A stretch of 64,000 bases of DNA from Lentisphaerota bacterium. GTDB lineage: Bacteria; Verrucomicrobiota; Kiritimatiellia; UBA8416; JAIOPI01. Below are positions 1 to 7,744 of this stretch, piece by piece. How positions within the stretch are numbered: the stretch's first letter is position 1; every line of letters begins with the position of its first letter. Below the pieces are notes generated by a model that worked only from the letters and a program-made list of their open reading frames with translations, was not told where the DNA came from and made no database searches. The translations under genes were made by a program, and so were the position numbers. The stretch spans positions 1-64,000 of the forward strand of contig JAIOPI010000027.1 of NCBI GenBank assembly GCA_021413965.1, given 5' to 3'.

Positions 1-71
1 CCCTGGACCCATACAACCTCCGAACCCTCATCGACGCCCAACGCGCCAAAATCATGGCCCGCCTTCGGTAA
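1..71 (+). CDS. C-terminal fragment of an unidentified protein, possibly a transposase
   Basis: Only the last 22 codons lie in the window, in the frame ending at the TAA at 69-71; the visible tail ends KIMARLR. It is too short to identify from homology. The duplicated 26-27 bp sequence that starts inside its last codons and recurs 47 bp later looks like the end of an insertion sequence, which is the only reason to suspect a transposase or integrase. The 5' part lies outside the window. Confidence 0.4.
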   Translation, partial: LDPYNLRTLIDAQRAKIMARLR

Positions 72-137
72 CATTCATTATGGCGCAACCATCTCGAGGA
101 CCCGGTACCCTTCGGTAACGTTTTATTCTGGCGCAAC
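64..137. repeat. Tandem pair of insertion-sequence-end-like repeats
   Basis: Copy 1 is at 64-89 and copy 2 at 111-137. Both begin ttcggtaac and end tggcgcaac, with a slightly diverged AT-rich middle of differing length. Copy 1 overlaps the stop codon of the truncated upstream gene. Repeated terminal binding sites just after a transposase-like tail are typical of some insertion sequences, but the other end is outside the window. Confidence 0.5.
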
Positions 138-390
138 GCGGCGGGACCGTCGTGGCCGATCGGGAGACCGGCGGGGACCGCCGGCTCCAGTTCGGATGGC
201 ATGGACGCCTGAGCCTGCGGTCCCCGCGGGGCGGGTTTTCGGATAGGCGCCCCGGGCCGTGGCTTCGCGGTGGCTTCAAGGTGTGGCCACGGTGAAATGT
301 TGACGATTTGAGGCGGGGGTCAAGGCTGGGACGCTTGTAATCCGAAGCGGAACATGCACAATGCCCGCTTCCCTTAACCCGGAGTCTCGC
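138..390. other. Intergenic region with a long inverted repeat
   Basis: No gene is supported between the left-end repeat and the phosphatase gene. The region holds a perfect 11-bp inverted repeat (171-181 with 217-227, arms reading gcggggaccgc and its complement) separated by 35 bases. It is GC-rich, and no clear promoter spacing could be found before the start at 391. Confidence 0.4.
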
Positions 391-1383
391 ATGCATGATG
401 CCGAATTACAGGTGGCCCTCGACGCGGTGCGCGTGGCCTGCGAACTGAGCCGCCATGTCCGCGCCGCGCTGGTCACCGACGATACGCTCACCAAGAAGGA
501 CCGCTCGCCCGTTACCATTGCCGATTTGGGCGTGCAGGCGATCATCAGCCACCATCTGCATGCGCGTTTTCCTGCAGACCCGCTGATGGCGGAGGAGGAA
601 GCGGACGTCTTGCGCGAGCCGGCCAACGCCGAGCTGAAGCAGAAGGTGCTCGAGCACGTGGCCCGGCTGCAGCCCGCGCTGGGCGAGGCGGAGGTCATGG
701 CAGCCATCGACCGCGGCCATCACCGCGGCGGCGCGTCCGGCCGGTTCTGGACGATGGATCCGATCGACGGGACCAAGGGGTTCATTCGTAACGACCAGTA
801 CGCCATTGCGCTCGCCCTGATCGAAGACGGCGAGGTGGTCCTGGGGGTGCTGGGATGTCCGAGCCTGCCCGGCGGCACGCTGCATCAGCGCTCCGGCATC
901 GGGGCTATCTTTGCCGCGCGTCGCGGGCAGGGCACGACCATGAGCGGGCTCGGGCACTCGGCGTCGCGCGCGGTGTCGGTGTCCGAGGTGGTGAATCCGG
1001 CCGACGCCGTGATCTGCCAGTCGGTGGAAACCGGGCACACGTCGCACGGGCGCGCGGCGCGCATTGCGTCGCGGCTTGGCATTACGTCGCCGTCGCTGCA
1101 CATGGACAGCCAGTGCAAGTACGGGGTCGTGGCCCGCGGCGAGGCGAGCCTGTACATGCGTCTGCCCTCCAAGACGGCGGGGTACGAGGAAATGATCTGG
1201 GATCACGCGGCCGGCTGCCTCGTGGTGACCGAGGCCGGCGGGCGCGTGACGGACGCCATGGGCAAGCCGCTGGATTTCACGCTGGGTCGCACGCTCAAGG
1301 CGAACGTCGGCGTGATCGCGACGAACAGCCGCATCCACGATCGCGTCATTGCCGCCGTTACGGCCGTCATCGCGGAAGGGTGA
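391..1383 (+). CDS. 3'(2'),5'-bisphosphate nucleotidase, Hal2/inositol monophosphatase family
   Basis: This 330-residue protein is a lithium-sensitive-type metal phosphatase that most likely hydrolyses 3'-phosphoadenosine 5'-phosphate, a by-product of sulfate assimilation, in the cytoplasm. The family metal-binding motifs are visible in order: VTIADLG near residues 41-47, an acidic EEE near 68-70, WTMDPIDGTKGF near 120-131 and WDHAAG near 270. Length and the long insert before the WTMDPIDGT motif fit the Hal2/SAL1 branch better than CysQ or plain inositol monophosphatase. An upstream in-frame ATG at 361 exists, but GGAG at 381-384 places the start at 391. It converges with rsmB. Inositol polyphosphate phosphatase activity is a possible alternative. 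Confidence 0.85.
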   Translation: MHDAELQVALDAVRVACELSRHVRAALVTDDTLTKKDRSPVTIADLGVQAIISHHLHARFPADPLMAEEEADVLREPANAELKQKVLEHVARLQPALGEAEVMAAIDRGHHRGGASGRFWTMDPIDGTKGFIRNDQYAIALALIEDGEVVLGVLGCPSLPGGTLHQRSGIGAIFAARRGQGTTMSGLGHSASRAVSVSEVVNPADAVICQSVETGHTSHGRAARIASRLGITSPSLHMDSQCKYGVVARGEASLYMRLPSKTAGYEEMIWDHAAGCLVVTEAGGRVTDAMGKPLDFTLGRTLKANVGVIATNSRIHDRVIAAVTAVIAEG

Positions 1384-1413
1384 GGGCGGCGCGGTGGCGT
1401 CCAGAGGGGCTGG

Positions 1414-1433
1414 GAACGCCGTCGCCGGCGTTC
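1414..1433. terminator. Hairpin between convergent genes
   Basis: A perfect 8-bp stem (gaacgccg at 1414-1421 with its complement at 1426-1433) around a 4-base loop lies between the stop codons of the phosphatase gene and rsmB, just touching the rsmB stop. There is no T-tract on either side, so a bidirectional termination role is only suggested by position. Confidence 0.3.
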
Positions 1434-2745
1434 AGGCGCGCTTGCGGATGAGGGCGGCAAAGGCGCCGTCGGTCTGTGAATCCGGGGGGAAGAGCAGGTC
1501 CTTGCCGACGAACTTGCATTCGGGATGCCGGTTGGCCCACGGTTTGACGAGCTGCGAGTTCTCCTCGGGTTCCAGGCTGCACGTGCTGTAGACCAGCGTG
1601 CCGCCCGGCTTCAGCAGGCGGATGAGATTCTCCAGGATGGCGGTCTGGGTATGGCTTTGCGCCGTCAGGCGCGCCGACGTAAAGCGCCAGCGCGCATCGG
1701 GCCGCCGGCGCAGCACGCCGGTGTTGGTGCAGGGCACATCCGCCAGGATGCGGTCGAACGGCTTGTCGCCCACCAGCCTTACCAAATCCGGATCGCGCGC
1801 ATCGCCCTTGAGCACCGTGGCCGGCGCCCGCATGCGGGCCAGGTTTTCGTGCAGCGGATTGAGGCGGTCGGCGTGCAGGTCGAGCGCGATCAGCTCACCC
1901 GTCCCGTTGAGCCTCTCGGCGATCAGCATGGCCTTGCCTCCCGGCGCGGCACAGGCGTCCAGGATGCGCTCCCCGGGCTGGGGCGCCAGCATCTCCACGG
2001 CGAGCAGCGTGGAGGGGTCCTGGATGACAAAGAGGCCGTCGGCGAATCCCGGCAGCTGGGGCACGGAAACACCGGAAGGGAGGGTCAGGCAGAGGTCGGG
2101 TCGAAAGGGGTGCGGCGCGGCCTCCACGCCCGCGGCGCGCAGTTGCGCGAGAAAGTCGGTGGCGTTGGTACGCCGGCGGTCGAGGCGCAGGACCACGGGC
2201 GGCCGGACGTTGTGCCAGGCGCACAGGGCGGCGGCGCCTTCGGGGCCGAACGTGTCAGTCCAACGGTTGACGAGCAGATCGGGAAACGATTCGCGCACGC
2301 CGAGGGGCTGGGCGGCGAGCTTGTCGCGGAGGATTGCCGCATTGTCGGCGACCCGGCGCAGGGCGTGGTTGACGAAGCCGGCGATGCCGGCGCCGCCGAC
2401 GAGTTTGGCCGACGACACGGTTTCGTTCACGGCGGCATGGGGCGCCACGGTATCCATGAACAGCAGCTGGTAGGCGCCGACATAGAGGCAGGCCTGCACG
2501 TCGAGCGCGGGGCGCCGGGCGACCCACGGGGCGATGGCCCAATCCAGCGTGCGCCGGCGGCGGGCGACGCCATAGACGACTTCCATGAGAAAGGCGCGGT
2601 GCTGATCGATGGTGTCGACGAGCCGGTCGGGAAAATCGCCACTGATCAGCCACTTCGTGATGACGCCGGCAGCAAGCGAGCGTGAGTTCTCGCGGTCTGC
2701 CAGCAGGGGATCGGCGGCAACGGGTCGTTCCTTGGGGGCGGTCAT
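1432..2745 (-). CDS. rsmB: 16S rRNA (cytosine(967)-C5)-methyltransferase RsmB
   Basis: The 437-residue protein has the RsmB layout: an N-terminal NusB-like RNA-binding domain (about residues 20-150) followed by a Rossmann methyltransferase. Visible motifs are the SAM-binding DACAAPGGK at 263-271, the DVPCTNTGVL motif with Cys339, and STCSLEPEEN with Cys389, the nucleophile of m5C RNA methyltransferases. It would methylate 16S rRNA during ribosome assembly. It starts 3 bases after the stop of the small membrane protein gene, so it is probably translated from a shared transcript with the genes upstream on the minus strand. It faces the Hal2-type phosphatase gene at its 3' end. Confidence 0.92.
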   Translation of the reverse strand: MTAPKERPVAADPLLADRENSRSLAAGVITKWLISGDFPDRLVDTIDQHRAFLMEVVYGVARRRRTLDWAIAPWVARRPALDVQACLYVGAYQLLFMDTVAPHAAVNETVSSAKLVGGAGIAGFVNHALRRVADNAAILRDKLAAQPLGVRESFPDLLVNRWTDTFGPEGAAALCAWHNVRPPVVLRLDRRRTNATDFLAQLRAAGVEAAPHPFRPDLCLTLPSGVSVPQLPGFADGLFVIQDPSTLLAVEMLAPQPGERILDACAAPGGKAMLIAERLNGTGELIALDLHADRLNPLHENLARMRAPATVLKGDARDPDLVRLVGDKPFDRILADVPCTNTGVLRRRPDARWRFTSARLTAQSHTQTAILENLIRLLKPGGTLVYSTCSLEPEENSQLVKPWANRHPECKFVGKDLLFPPDSQTDGAFAALIRKRA

Positions 2746-2748
2746 GCC

Positions 2749-3009
2749 TTACGGTGCCGCAGCCGCTCCGGGCGGCAGGAAGGCGGCGGGGGGCTTGTCG
2801 TACTCCTGCATTTCCAGCCACTGGAAGAGCAGCAGGATCACGACGAACAGCACCGCCACAATGGCGAAGACGCCGGACAATGTGTAAGACGGTTCACGGC
2901 CGGCCGTGATGAAGTCCGGCGGTGCAAAGGTGGCGACTTCGCCGACTTCCTGGCCTTCGTCGGCCTGTTTGAGGACCAGCGGCTTCTTCTTTGAAATGGT
3001 GATTGCCAT
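2749..3009 (-). CDS. Small single-pass membrane protein of unknown function
   Basis: An 86-residue protein with a charged N-terminus (AITISKKKPL), an acidic and Pro-containing middle, one strongly hydrophobic helix near residues 46-64 (VFAIVAVLFVVILLLF) and a Pro/Ala-rich tail. The start at 3009 was chosen because GAGGG lies nine bases upstream; in-frame ATG codons further upstream would place the ribosome-binding site inside the gene. The stop is 3 bases before rsmB, so the two are probably co-translated. I do not recognise a family. The position between a membrane TPR-like protein and rsmB suggests an operon but gives no function. Confidence 0.65.
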   Translation of the reverse strand: MAITISKKKPLVLKQADEGQEVGEVATFAPPDFITAGREPSYTLSGVFAIVAVLFVVILLLFQWLEMQEYDKPPAAFLPPGAAAAP

Positions 3010-3122
3010 TGGCGTCATCCCTCTGCGCATTGCGCACCACGAACAGGATCGGGGGCTAGATTAGATCGTCGGCAAGGGGCGGGCAAGCAGATTTGCGCGG
3101 GGGGGGGCTTTGGGCCGCTGGA

Positions 3123-4196
3123 TCAGGGCGGGGGTTGGGCGAGGGCCGGGCGCGCCTGCAGCAGGAGGGACCGGGCCTCATTGGCCTCCGCGTCGCGTCC
3201 GGCGGCCCGGAGGATCTCGATGGCGTGTTCGAGGAAGGCCTGGTAGGGCTCGCGCGTCGCGGCGGCGTTGGGGCCGGCCTGCAGATCACGGTAGACCTGG
3301 CGCACGTTGGCGAACAGGTCCGGGCGCGGGCCGCGCTCGTAGCGTCCGGCGGCCGGGTCCAGGTCGAGGTGCCCCTGGAGGAACGTGAGGGTGCTGGACT
3401 GGTAGAGCATGCGCTCGCACAGGGCGTTGTGGGGATCGCCGCCGCGCTGCAGGCCGCGCTGTGCCCAATACAGGGCCTGGGATTCGGGCAAGCGCCAGTC
3501 GAGCGGCCCGAACCGCGTGTCGAGCGCACGCATGGCGGCTGGATCGAGCCCGTATTGGCGCGCGAGCGCCGCCGCCGTGGGCGACCCGGGCGCGAGATCG
3601 GCACCGGCCAGGAACCCGCCCGGCAGCACGGCGTCCATTTCCACGGCGAGGCGCTGTTGAAAATAGAGCCAGGCCGGATCGATCCGCATGCCGAGCTTAT
3701 GCTGGAACAGCCAGCCGAGCACGAAATGCAGGCGGGCATCGCGCGGGTTGTAGCGCAGTCCGTCTTCGCGCAGCAGCCGGATGCCGTTCTGCACCCACTG
3801 CCAGCGCTCTGCCGGATCCGTCATCATGGCGCTGACGTTGTAGGCCATGTTCCAGGCCTGGAACTCCCACGTTCCGGTGGAGCGCGGCTCGAGCTTGGTG
3901 ATCCAGTCGGCGAGCTGGACCAGGTCGAAATAACGCCCGCGCTCCTGCAGGCTGGTGGCGTGCAACCAGAGCAGATCCGCCAGCACGCCGCGGAAGCCGC
4001 CCAGCACGATGGTGGAGAAGGCCACCAGGGGCGGGACGCCGTCTAGGGCGCTTTCCGGGGTCAGCTCCTGGCGGGCGCGGATGGCGACGAGTCCGGGCTG
4101 CTGCAACCCGGCCAGGCCGATCAACGCCGCCGCGATCCCGATCGGCAGGACGGACGGCAGGATTTTCATGGTGGTCGTGTCGGCAGCCACGATCAT
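3123..4196 (-). CDS. Membrane-anchored TPR-like protein of unknown function
   Basis: The 357-residue protein begins with a hydrophobic segment (about residues 14-32) that could be an uncleaved anchor or signal. A long helical, Trp- and Tyr-rich region follows, with helix pairs resembling tetratricopeptide repeats (segments such as RWQWVQNGIRLL and LHFVLGWLFQHK). Family membership could not be fixed. The start is ambiguous: 4196 has a closely spaced GGGAG upstream, while an ATG at 4169 would remove nine residues and begin MKILPSVLP, a more typical signal start. It lies 30 bases after the DUF212 gene on the same strand and probably belongs to its operon. No catalytic motif is visible. Confidence 0.65.
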   Translation of the reverse strand: MIVAADTTTMKILPSVLPIGIAAALIGLAGLQQPGLVAIRARQELTPESALDGVPPLVAFSTIVLGGFRGVLADLLWLHATSLQERGRYFDLVQLADWITKLEPRSTGTWEFQAWNMAYNVSAMMTDPAERWQWVQNGIRLLREDGLRYNPRDARLHFVLGWLFQHKLGMRIDPAWLYFQQRLAVEMDAVLPGGFLAGADLAPGSPTAAALARQYGLDPAAMRALDTRFGPLDWRLPESQALYWAQRGLQRGGDPHNALCERMLYQSSTLTFLQGHLDLDPAAGRYERGPRPDLFANVRQVYRDLQAGPNAAATREPYQAFLEHAIEILRAAGRDAEANEARSLLLQARPALAQPPP

Positions 4197-4226
4197 AGGC
4201 TCCCGCCCGGGGGCGTCAAGCGGGCG

Positions 4227-4691
4227 TCAGCGCCAGAAGGGGAGGGACATCATGAGCATGGCCGTGAAGACGCCGATGAGCATGCCCATGAAGACTTCGA
4301 GGCGGGTATGGCCGAGCAGTTCCTTTAGTTTCCGCTCGGACAGGTGATGCTCCTTGAACAATTCGTCCACAATCTGGTTGAGCAGGGCGGCCTGCATGCC
4401 GGCCGCGCGGCGCACGGTCGAGGCGTCGAACATCACGAGCAGCGCGAGGCCCAGCGAGAGTGCGAACAGGGGTTCGCCGAAGCCGACCCGGATGCCGATG
4501 GCGGTGGCGAGTCCGACGGCCGACGCCGAATGCGCGCTGGGCATGCCGCCGGTGCTCACCAGGTATTGGAAATCCAGCCGGCGGGTGCGGTAGAAGCCGC
4601 ACATCATCTTGGTGCACTGCGCGACCATCCAGGAGGCCAGGGCCGCCCAGAAACACGCGTTCATCGCGAAGTTGTTGTTGATGGCATCCAT
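4227..4691 (-). CDS. Divergent PAP2 family (DUF212) membrane protein
   Basis: A 154-residue integral membrane protein matching the DUF212 group of acid-phosphatase/vanadium-related proteins found in many bacteria and plants. The hallmark segment STGGMPSAHSASAVGLATA (about residues 46-64) corresponds to the PSGH-like active-site loop of PAP2 phosphatases, and DASTVRRAAGMQA follows near residue 89. Four or so hydrophobic helices are visible. Lipid phosphatase activity is inferred from the superfamily only. The ribosome-binding site is weak. It is transcribed towards the TPR-like membrane protein gene. Confidence 0.85.
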   Translation of the reverse strand: MDAINNNFAMNACFWAALASWMVAQCTKMMCGFYRTRRLDFQYLVSTGGMPSAHSASAVGLATAIGIRVGFGEPLFALSLGLALLVMFDASTVRRAAGMQAALLNQIVDELFKEHHLSERKLKELLGHTRLEVFMGMLIGVFTAMLMMSLPFWR

Positions 4692-4767
4692 GATTCACGC
4701 GCTCGAGCACCCGGAACTCGGCACCTGACGGAAGCATAGACCGGGGCTGCGGAGGCTGCAACCGGGA

Positions 4768-6228
4768 TCAGTAGGCATTGCGGTTGGCGAACAGGGTTTG
4801 CAGCAGAATTTTGAAATCGAAGGCGAGGGACCAGTTCTCCAAGTAGTACAGGTCGTACTTCACGCGCTCCGCGATGCTCGTGTCGCCGCGCAAGCCGTTG
4901 ATCTGGGCCCAGCCCGTCATGCCGGGTTTGGAGACGTGGCGCCACATGTAGCGTGCGACCTCGGTCTTGAACTGCGCCACGAAATGCGGGCGTTCCGGCC
5001 GCGGGCCCACCAGGCTCATGTCGCCCTTCAACACGTTCCAGAGCTGGGGCAGTTCGTCCAGGTTGTGTCGCCGCAGGAAGGTGCCGATGGGGGTGCGCCG
5101 GCCGTCGTCGGCCGAGGCAAAGACGGGGCCGGTGTCCTTTTCGGCGTCGGGCTGCATGGTGCGCAGTTTGAGGATCGTGAAGGTCCGCCCCTGCTCGCCG
5201 CAGCGCACCTGCCGGTAAAAGATGGGGCCGGGTGAACTGCGGCGGATCAGCAGGGCCGCCACGGCGATGATGGGAGCGGCCGGCAGGATCAGGATGGCCG
5301 CGCCGATGATGTCCTCGACCCGCTTGAGGACCCGGTTCCAGAAGAAATCCAGCGGCCAGGCGCTGACGCCCAGCAGCGGGATGTCGTCGAGCGACTGGAC
5401 GTCCATGCTGGTGGTCATGAGATGGAAGAGGTCCGGCACGACATTGAACTCGATCAGGCGCTGCTCGCAGACCAGCATGATGTCCAGCATGCGCTCCGTG
5501 CCCAGGCCCGCGCTGGTGAGGATGAGCTGGTCGACGCGCTCGCGGGCCAGGATGTCGTCGAGCGCGGTGATGTCGCCCAGGATCTCGGCGGGCGCAATCT
5601 CCCGGACGGCGGCGGCCGGGTCCGTGCGCAGAAAGCCGATCACCTGCGAGCGCAGCATGTGCTCGGTGGCGAAGGTGCGCTTGAGGCGCGCGGCAATAGC
5701 GTCCGTCCCCAGGATCAGGACATGGTTGCGGCTGCGGCTGTGGCGCGCCAGGTTCCATTCGATGCGATAGAGCAGGTAGCGCTCGAGCAGCAGCAGCACC
5801 GGGATGGTGGCGCAGGAGAGGCCGACGACGAGGCGGGCGATGTCCAGGCTGCTCTGGACGGGGATGTCGAGTACGGCGCCGATGATCTGGCCCCACTCGT
5901 TTTGCAGCGTAAAGAGGAGCATGACGCTGAAGACCATGGCCAGTGCGCTGGCGCGCACGAGGCGCGGAATCTTGTTCACGAAGGCGCCGGTCTGGGGGCG
6001 CACGTAGAGCCCGTGGTAGCGCAGCGTGAGGAGCGAGAGGATGGCGAAGAGGGCGCCGAAGATGCCGTACACGGCGTAGACGCGCTCCGGGGGGCGGTGA
6101 ATGATCGGGATCCAGCCGCTGCCGAACCGGATCCACACCGCGAGCATGAATCCGCCAAAGGCCGCCAGCGCGTCGCCGATGACGGCGACCAGGCTGAGCA
6201 ACACGTCGGACGAGTCCCGTTCACGCAT
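4768..6228 (-). CDS. Undecaprenyl-phosphate sugar phosphotransferase (WcaJ/WbaP type)
   Basis: A 486-residue polyprenyl-phosphate hexose-1-phosphate transferase, which starts exopolysaccharide or O-antigen units by loading a sugar phosphate onto undecaprenyl phosphate in the inner membrane. The N-terminal half has several membrane helices and a CoA-binding-like Rossmann segment (HVLILGTDAIAARL). The C-terminal 200 residues are the bacterial sugar transferase domain, with KRVEDIIGAAI, the membrane re-entrant helix, FTILKLRTM, LDELPQLWNVLKGDMSLVGPR and GMTGWAQINGLRG. Length fits the five-helix WcaJ branch rather than the short PglC form. No glycosyltransferases lie next to it, so it may work with a locus elsewhere. 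Confidence 0.92.
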   Translation of the reverse strand: MRERDSSDVLLSLVAVIGDALAAFGGFMLAVWIRFGSGWIPIIHRPPERVYAVYGIFGALFAILSLLTLRYHGLYVRPQTGAFVNKIPRLVRASALAMVFSVMLLFTLQNEWGQIIGAVLDIPVQSSLDIARLVVGLSCATIPVLLLLERYLLYRIEWNLARHSRSRNHVLILGTDAIAARLKRTFATEHMLRSQVIGFLRTDPAAAVREIAPAEILGDITALDDILARERVDQLILTSAGLGTERMLDIMLVCEQRLIEFNVVPDLFHLMTTSMDVQSLDDIPLLGVSAWPLDFFWNRVLKRVEDIIGAAILILPAAPIIAVAALLIRRSSPGPIFYRQVRCGEQGRTFTILKLRTMQPDAEKDTGPVFASADDGRRTPIGTFLRRHNLDELPQLWNVLKGDMSLVGPRPERPHFVAQFKTEVARYMWRHVSKPGMTGWAQINGLRGDTSIAERVKYDLYYLENWSLAFDFKILLQTLFANRNAY

Positions 6229-6351
6229 GACGGGATACTAGCCCCCCGGCGGTTTCAGCGCAAAAGCTTGTTTCTCGCGGCGGGGAAAACGGTCGACAGG
6301 GGTGGGGGCCTGCGGGTATCAATGCCGTGCGGATCACGCGGAGGGCGGCCC

Positions 6352-7104
6352 ATGTCACAGCCATTTTCACCCATACCCACGGCCGGGCAACAGGCCCGGA
6401 TTCACGGCACGCCGGGCGAGCAGCCGCGGCTGCGGGGGTTGCTGCGCGTGCTGCTGCCCATCCTTTGTGCGGTGGCCGCCGCGGGCTACCTGTTCGGCGC
6501 CGCCCTGCCCTGGGCGCCGCTGCCATTGCCTACGGTGGGCGGCGGTCTGGTCGTGCTGGCGCTCCTGCTTGCGATCGCCGTGCGCACGGCGTCCCGGCGC
6601 CTGGAATCGTTCGTCAAAGGCGCCCGTGGTGAAGAGGCGGTCGGCCGCATCCTGTCCCTGCTGCCCGGTGATTATGCCGTCTTTCACGGGGTGACCTCAG
6701 GCCGCGACGGGCAGGCGGACGACTGGGATCATGTTGTGGTTGGTCCTACGGGCGTTTTCGTTGTGGAAACAAAGAACTGGGAAGGGGCGATCCGGGTGGT
6801 CGACGACCGCGTGCTGGTCGGGGACCGTGAACCGGACCGCCCGCCGCTGGCGCAAGTTGAGCGCGCGGCCAATGGCTTGCGGGCGTTGCTGCGCCGCGTG
6901 TGCGAGGTGCCGGTGGCGGTCCAGCCCCTGCTGTGCTTCACCGCCCCGGGTGCCCCGGCGCGTCCGGTGGGCGTGGCCGGCGTGATCGTCTGCGCGGACC
7001 GCCACCTTCTCGACGCCATTCTGCAGCGCACGGAGGAATCGCTGGCGCCCGCCTTGCGGGCCAGGATCGAGACGGCGCTGAAGGATAGTCTCGTCCGGCT
7101 CTAG
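6352..7104 (+). CDS. NERD domain membrane protein
   Basis: A 250-residue protein with two hydrophobic helices (about residues 31-70) followed by a NERD (nuclease-related) domain. The domain signature is visible as FVKGARGEEAVGRIL near residue 87 and DHVVVGPTGVFVVETKNWEG near 130-149, the latter containing the acidic and Lys residues expected for an endonuclease-like fold. Whether it cuts nucleic acid is not established for the family. The start is set by GAGGG at 6341-6345; a long open frame upstream is only antisense to the sugar transferase. It stands alone on the plus strand, about 120 bases from the divergent transferase gene. Confidence 0.8.
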   Translation: MSQPFSPIPTAGQQARIHGTPGEQPRLRGLLRVLLPILCAVAAAGYLFGAALPWAPLPLPTVGGGLVVLALLLAIAVRTASRRLESFVKGARGEEAVGRILSLLPGDYAVFHGVTSGRDGQADDWDHVVVGPTGVFVVETKNWEGAIRVVDDRVLVGDREPDRPPLAQVERAANGLRALLRRVCEVPVAVQPLLCFTAPGAPARPVGVAGVIVCADRHLLDAILQRTEESLAPALRARIETALKDSLVRL

Positions 7105-7157
7105 TGGCCTCTCTCCGTGAGCAGATTCGTGCCGGCCCGGCTCGCCCCTGCTGTTAA

Positions 7158-7203
7158 GATTTCCCCATTTCACCCTTGTTTTGCGGGGAAATCGACGCAT
7201 ACT
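7158..7203 (+). promoter_or_regulatory. Inverted repeat and possible promoter upstream of the HU-like gene
   Basis: A perfect 9-bp inverted repeat, gatttcccc at 7158-7166 and its complement at 7185-7193, spans the likely promoter. TTGTTT (7176-7181) and CATACT (7198-7203) are separated by 16 bases and could be the -35 and -10 boxes. The repeat would place a bound dimer over the -35/spacer region. The promoter call is weak because both hexamers deviate from consensus. Confidence 0.4.
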
Positions 7204-7273
7204 GTCCCCATCGCGCTGGCGCTTCGGCGGGCGCCGCAGCCAGGCGTAAATGCGAACCACGGAGGATGGGCCC

Positions 7274-7546
7274 ATGACCAAGACACAAACGATCGCGTCA
7301 CTGGCGGAGAAGACTGGCTTGCCAAAGGCGCAAGTCGAGGGGCTTCTCAATCAACTGGCCGTGCTGGCCTATGCGGAAGCCAAGAATGGGTTCATGATTC
7401 CGGGCGTCGGCAAGTTGGTGCTGGTGAATCGCAAGGCCCGCCAGGGGCGTAATCCCGCCACCGGGCAGGTGATCGACATTCCGGCGAAGACGGTCGTGAA
7501 ATTCCGTGTCGCCAAGGTGTGCAAGGACTCCGTTCTGGGCGCCTAA
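7274..7546 (+). CDS. HU/IHF-family DNA-binding protein
   Basis: A 90-residue histone-like protein. The N-terminal helix pair (TIASLAEKTGLPKAQVEGLL) dimerises in this family, and the beta-arm segment GVGKLVLVNRKARQGRNPAT, with the conserved GRNPxTG loop, inserts into the DNA minor groove. It would compact or bend DNA. The start at 7274 follows GGAGG at 7261-7265; an in-frame ATG at 7250 has no such site. It is monocistronic, closed by the strong terminator at 7604-7656. The sequence differs from typical HU (for example GFMIPGVGKL in place of the GFGxF stretch), a variant often seen in HU-like proteins with a separate regulatory role. Confidence 0.88.
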   Translation: MTKTQTIASLAEKTGLPKAQVEGLLNQLAVLAYAEAKNGFMIPGVGKLVLVNRKARQGRNPATGQVIDIPAKTVVKFRVAKVCKDSVLGA

Positions 7547-7603
7547 GGGCTCCGGAGAGGCGCGCGTCCGCCCCGGAGGTGCCGCGGCACGGCTGGGGCG
7601 GGC

Positions 7604-7656
7604 AGAGGCGGATGGGATCGCTCATTGCCGAGCCGATCCCATCCGCCTCTTTTTTT
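7604..7656 (+). terminator. Strong intrinsic terminator after the HU-like gene
   Basis: A perfect 17-bp stem (7604-7620 with 7634-7650) and a 13-base loop are followed directly by a run of seven T (7650-7656). This is the clearest rho-independent terminator in the window. It isolates the HU-like gene from the protease gene that starts at 7745. Confidence 0.92.
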
Positions 7657-7744
7657 GTGTCATCCGGCGCCGAAATTTGGGAAAATTGCGGTTTCGGGTT
7701 TCGTCGGGAGATGCCGCGTTTGCCGGGAAACAGGGTTTCTGAAC

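Noticed and set aside
4661-6136. A 491-codon minus-strand frame overlapping the sugar transferase.
   Set aside because: It overlaps the recognised sugar transferase on the same strand in another frame and is Arg/Pro/His-rich.
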